Below, piece by piece: positions 5,739-8,179 of a stretch of 8,179 nt of DNA (position 1 is the stretch's first letter; the number at the start of each line of letters is the position of its first letter). The translations under genes were made by a program, and so were the position numbers. The notes below the pieces were generated by a model. The model was not told the DNA's origin, searched no databases, and saw only the letters and a list, made by a program, of their open reading frames with translations. The stretch comes from an uncultured Actinomycetes bacterium (GTDB lineage: Bacteria; Actinomycetota; Actinomycetes; Nanopelagicales; Nanopelagicaceae): NCBI GenBank assembly GCA_903845465.1, contig CAIMXQ010000047.1, positions 1-8,179 on the forward strand, given 5' to 3'.

Positions 5739-7004
5739 TTAAAAAAGCGTTAAGTCTGATTGCCTATGAGGTAGCAACTCTGCCGGGGATTCTGCGGATC
5801 GAGCCGGGGCTCCTAGAATCTTTCTAATTGCTAGCCCGATGTGATATCCAAGGTTCACGGGAACAGCATTACCAATCTGTTTGTATTGTGAAGATGTGCT
5901 CCCAGCAAAAAACCAATCATCTGGAAAAGTCTGAATGCGAGCGTATTCGCGAACCGTTAGAGGTCGCGTTTCGCTAGGATGACAGCGCTCCGTTTGTTTT
6001 TGTGCAGGGTTGCAGGTCAAAGTAAGAGATGGTTCTGCCCAGGAAAGTCTCCTTGCCATGCCAGTCTTGCCGCCACCAAGGTGATAACTTCCACCCATAT
6101 ACTTCTTTTGTAAATCCTGTGGAAGGTCACGCCAGTATCCACCCTCGGGGATCATTTCCATGATTTCATACTTGGCTTCACTATATTGCTGCCCATCCGA
6201 CTTAGGAACTCTCTTCAAGGCTGCCCTCATAGTGATTGTGTAATCCTTTTCAGCAGGAAAAAGAATCTCGGAATTTAAATCACCCCGTAGACCGAAAATT
6301 ATGAGCCTCTCTCGCTTTTGTGGAACATCAAGAAATTGTGCTCTAAGCACTTTATATGCGACCCGATATCCCAATCCCTCCAACTCGCGAACAATTACTT
6401 GCAAAGTCCTTCCATTATCGTGATTGAGTAACCCCTTTACGTTCTCTCCTAAAACCAGCTTGGGCCTAACTTGATCAATTAATCGGGCATACTCGTAAAA
6501 TAAGGTTCCTCTCGTATCTGCAAAACCCAGACTTTTACCGGCATACGAGAATGCCTGGCAGGGGAATCCACCTGCCATCACATCGATCTGTCCAGCGTAA
6601 TCATCAAGATCTATATCCAGCACGCTAGCTTGGTGGGAATTCCATTCTGGTTTGTTCTGCTGAAGGGTTCTAATGGAGTCTCTATCGAAATCAACCAACA
6701 TCTTTGATTGGATACCTGCATTATGCATTCCAAGAGCTAGTCCACCCGCACCACAGAATAATTCAATGGAAGTCAGCTTGGTTTGGGGAGCATGTAGGAC
6801 TTTCCATGGTTTATCAGAGGCAGAACTCTTTGACGTAACCCGTTTAATTTCTTCCAAGGAAAACAGGCGCTCGCCCCTTAGACCAACTTGAGCCTTTATT
6901 AAGCCTTTTTTGTGCCACCTTCGGATCGTGTCGGAGGAGACGTTTAACCTAAGAGCAGCTTGATGTACTGGGAGGAGATCAGATTCTAGGGTAACCAATG
7001 CCAT
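5739..7004 (-). CDS. DNA cytosine-5 methyltransferase with N-terminal helix-turn-helix
   Basis: Transfers a methyl group from S-adenosylmethionine to C5 of cytosine to protect host DNA. Numbered from ATG 7004 (421 aa), residues about 10-55 are a MerR/excisionase-like helix-turn-helix (VHQAALRLNVSSDTIRRWHKKG, then a GERLFSLEEI wing). The catalytic motifs follow in order: ELFCGAGGLALG (81-92, AdoMet binding), GGFPCQAFS (145-153, nucleophile C149), GENVKGLL (186-193), QKRERLIIFG (229-238), a target-recognition region about 250-345, and YARIQTFPDDW...QIGNAVP (354-382). All key residues are intact. A TTG at 7010 in frame is an alternative start; neither has a Shine-Dalgarno. The gene follows the endonuclease gene by 11-17 bp. 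The fused DNA-binding domain probably autoregulates the pair, as known for SsoII- and EcoRII-type methyltransferases. Target sequence is not readable; a GGNCC- or GGWCC-like site is suggested only by the partner. Confidence 0.95.
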   Translation of the reverse strand: MALVTLESDLLPVHQAALRLNVSSDTIRRWHKKGLIKAQVGLRGERLFSLEEIKRVTSKSSASDKPWKVLHAPQTKLTSIELFCGAGGLALGMHNAGIQSKMLVDFDRDSIRTLQQNKPEWNSHQASVLDIDLDDYAGQIDVMAGGFPCQAFSYAGKSLGFADTRGTLFYEYARLIDQVRPKLVLGENVKGLLNHDNGRTLQVIVRELEGLGYRVAYKVLRAQFLDVPQKRERLIIFGLRGDLNSEILFPAEKDYTITMRAALKRVPKSDGQQYSEAKYEIMEMIPEGGYWRDLPQDLQKKYMGGSYHLGGGKTGMARRLSWAEPSLTLTCNPAQKQTERCHPSETRPLTVREYARIQTFPDDWFFAGSTSSQYKQIGNAVPVNLGYHIGLAIRKILGAPARSAESPAELLPHRQSDLTLF

Positions 7005-7018
7005 AGGCAAAGGTTACC
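6990..7018. promoter_or_regulatory. 29-bp imperfect palindrome over methyltransferase start
   Basis: On the plus strand the arms are GGTAACC (6990-6996) with GGTTACC (7012-7018), then TGCC (6999-7002) with GGCA (7006-7009), around a 3-bp centre ATA (7003-7005). Only the AA pairs between the arms fail to match. The methyltransferase ATG (7004-7002) is at the exact centre, and no Shine-Dalgarno is present. It could be a DNA operator for the methyltransferase's own helix-turn-helix, or an RNA hairpin hiding the start codon, or both. Confidence 0.6.
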
Positions 7019-7021
7019 ATA

Positions 7022-7864
7022 TTATTTCGCCAAATCAATTATCGCAGGGTCAGCTGCCAAATCTCGCACAACCTGTTCAAGTAGTGGATTCAGCGTTGCC
7101 GAAGGAATTGCGGCTGCACAAACTGCAATAAGTCGGGTACCGAGACCCTTTTCTCCGGTCATATGCTCCCAAAAGTCATCGCCAACGAGCACGGTATAAC
7201 CCGCGCCTTGGATCTTTTTGTAATGATCGTTCAAGTCGGAATCTTTTCCGTAAATCACTCCAACAACTTGGTCGGCAACGGAAACTGAAACATTGTTTGT
7301 GTTGCCAAGGGATCGTGCTTGATTAAAGTGTCCAATAATAGTTTTAATGTCATCTTTGTTTATCGTAGCTGGCCCAGCCTTTATTTGAGCCATTTTCTTT
7401 CTGCCATCGAAATGATCTACATACTCCACATCAATTCCTTGGGTGAGACTTCCGTTCACACCACTGAGTATGTTTGTAATCTCACGTTGCAGCTGAGTTC
7501 CAAAAGATGTGTTCAGGCCGGTAATCAGAGATGTACCGACTACCATTGCACGAGCTATCCCCTCAGGAGAAACTTTCCCGGTCAATGCGATTGACCTATA
7601 TTTTGCCAAATAAGGGTTTATTTTGTGGTTCTTTACATGCTTCAGCTTTTTCAAGTTTTTTTCCTGCTGGGGAATAAAAATGGTTCTAAACCATACTTCC
7701 ATTTCGTGAGCAATGTAGTCACTGACAGTCGGATAACTTGTTACAAGGGTGAGAGCTCTTTTTTTATTTGTCTTTTTGACCGCGGCTTTTTTGACCGCGG
7801 CTTTCTTGACCGCGGCTTTCTTGACCGCGGCTTTCTTGACCGCGGCTTTCTTTGCAGGTGGCAT
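7022..7864 (-). CDS. Type II restriction endonuclease, Eco47II/TdeIII/PmeII-like
   Basis: Cleaves DNA lacking the partner methylation. The start ATG 7864 is chosen over GTG 7870 because AAGGAG lies five bases before it and would overlap the GTG. The 280-aa product has a basic tail of five KKAAV units (residues 5-29), then a nuclease domain. The likely active site is GIDVEYVD (D145, D150) followed by Q160-I-K162 in AQIKAGPATINKDD. This is a PD-(D/E)XK variant with Q for the acidic residue, and the KAGPxTINKDD string recalls endonucleases cutting GGNCC or GGWCC. That specificity is from memory and not proven. It is transcribed just ahead of the methyltransferase, which is unusual for safe establishment and implies extra control. 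The tail resembles histone H1-like DNA-binding tails and is unlikely to be part of the catalytic fold. Confidence 0.85.
   Translation of the reverse strand: MPPAKKAAVKKAAVKKAAVKKAAVKKAAVKKTNKKRALTLVTSYPTVSDYIAHEMEVWFRTIFIPQQEKNLKKLKHVKNHKINPYLAKYRSIALTGKVSPEGIARAMVVGTSLITGLNTSFGTQLQREITNILSGVNGSLTQGIDVEYVDHFDGRKKMAQIKAGPATINKDDIKTIIGHFNQARSLGNTNNVSVSVADQVVGVIYGKDSDLNDHYKKIQGAGYTVLVGDDFWEHMTGEKGLGTRLIAVCAAAIPSATLNPLLEQVVRDLAADPAIIDLAK
7776..7850 (-). repeat. Five-copy 15-bp minisatellite encoding KKAAV units
   Basis: Five tandem copies of a 15-bp unit (TTGACCGCGGCTTTC on the plus strand), four identical and one (7776-7790) differing in its last base. Each encodes five residues of the endonuclease's lysine/alanine tail. 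Near-perfect nucleotide identity implies recent slippage, so copy number probably varies among strains, always in frame. Confidence 0.95.
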
Positions 7865-7869
7865 GCTCA

Positions 7870-7875
7870 CTCCTT
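7870..7875 (-). promoter_or_regulatory. Shine-Dalgarno that fixes the endonuclease start
   Basis: AAGGAG five bases before ATG 7864. It overlaps the upstream in-frame GTG and so rules that codon out as the main start. Confidence 0.7.
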
Positions 7876-7901
7876 AGTATGGAATGCCCCCAGCCTAAGA
7901 G

Positions 7902-8138
7902 ATGCAGATTGAAAAGCTGCCATTTTCACCGAGAATTGCCCAAGAAGTCTCATGCTTATTCGAGAAGTTTGTGGAGAGGTTTAAGAATCAGAAAAAGACC
8001 AGTCGGGTTACTTCTTTTCCCTATTCACTCAAGGTTCCAGGGCACCGAGATGCAATGGTTACGGCAACTACCTATGCACATGTCACAAGCGATCAAGCTG
8101 AGAACGCCTCGATTGTTTTTGCCAAAGCCGTCGAATAA
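7902..8138 (+). pseudogene. Degenerate tyrosine integrase C-terminus
   Basis: The 78-residue reading frame ends with VPGHRDAMVTATTYAHVTSDQ (45-65), matching the last conserved block of tyrosine recombinases: the GH pair (H48 at 8043-8045) and the nucleophile tyrosine (Y58, 8073-8075) in TTYAHV, followed by a short helix. Residues 4-28 (EKLPFSPRIAQEVSCLFEKF) resemble the strand-helix region that follows the first catalytic arginine in intact integrases. The HxxR block and roughly 100 residues that should lie between are absent, as are the N-terminal domains. It is therefore read as a remnant with an internal deletion, marking an old integration site. It runs antisense to the endonuclease promoter region. 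A small unrelated gene is possible for the first half. Confidence 0.45.
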
Positions 8139-8142
8139 TTCG

Positions 8143-8164
8143 TGTTAGCAAACTGTTAGCAAAA
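8143..8164 (+). repeat. Two 11-bp direct repeats after the integrase remnant
   Basis: TGTTAGCAAAC (8143-8153) and TGTTAGCAAAA (8154-8164) are adjacent direct repeats differing in the last base, starting 5 bp after the integrase stop. Repeats with one-helical-turn spacing next to an integrase gene can be arm-type integrase or excisionase sites. The att core is not visible and may lie beyond the window. Confidence 0.5.
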
Positions 8165-8179
8165 CTACATAAATAGTCA

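Noticed and set aside
7776..7850. Short regular repeats considered as a CRISPR array
   Set aside because: Units are 15 bp, directly adjacent and without spacers, and they encode part of a protein.
7852..8148. Overlapping 98-codon plus-strand frame in a different phase from the integrase remnant
   Set aside because: Composition is not protein-like, and it covers the integrase-like block in another frame.

Overview
The window looks like an accessory island from a low-to-mid GC actinobacterium. The lineage call is an inference. It rests on a small CDxC...FCxHH zinc protein of the kind annotated across Actinobacteria (DUF7455-like), on a restriction enzyme with a lysine/alanine tail like actinobacterial H1-like or HU-like proteins, and on a Crp/GlxR-type palindrome. 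A freshwater planktonic actinobacterium would fit, but the sequence does not prove it.

Layout. (1) Positions 31-3972, minus strand: seven tightly packed genes with overlaps of 11, 4 and 11 bp, then gaps of 50, 2 and 19 bp, read from 3972 down to 31. In order of transcription they are a 118-aa protein of unknown role, a 217-aa acidic-tailed protein of unknown role, a 71-aa zinc-binding protein, a 79-aa protein of unknown role, a 387-aa predicted PD-(D/E)XK nuclease, a 381-aa tetratricopeptide (TPR) protein and a 39-aa zinc ribbon. (2) Positions 3973-4285: a divergent control region with a perfect TGTGA-N6-TCACA palindrome, a second palindrome (AAGTTATC/GATAACTT) and extra GATAAC half-sites. 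(3) Positions 4286-5677, plus strand: a 463-aa protein of unknown function with a perfect tandem 27-bp duplication in an acidic linker. (4) Positions 5739-7864, minus strand: a type II restriction-modification pair. The restriction endonuclease is transcribed first, followed by a C5 cytosine methyltransferase fused to a MerR/excisionase-like helix-turn-helix. An imperfect 29-bp palindrome sits exactly over the methyltransferase start. (5) Positions 7902-8138, plus strand: what looks like the degenerate C-terminal end of a tyrosine integrase, followed by two 11-bp direct repeats.

How it may work. The restriction-modification pair and the integrase remnant mark a mobile defence region. The seven-gene block pairs a nuclease with a probable sensor/scaffold TPR protein and several small zinc proteins, next to a divergent large protein. 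It is the best candidate here for an undescribed system. Its function is inferred from architecture only; no gene in it apart from the nuclease fold, the TPRs and the zinc motifs could be assigned.
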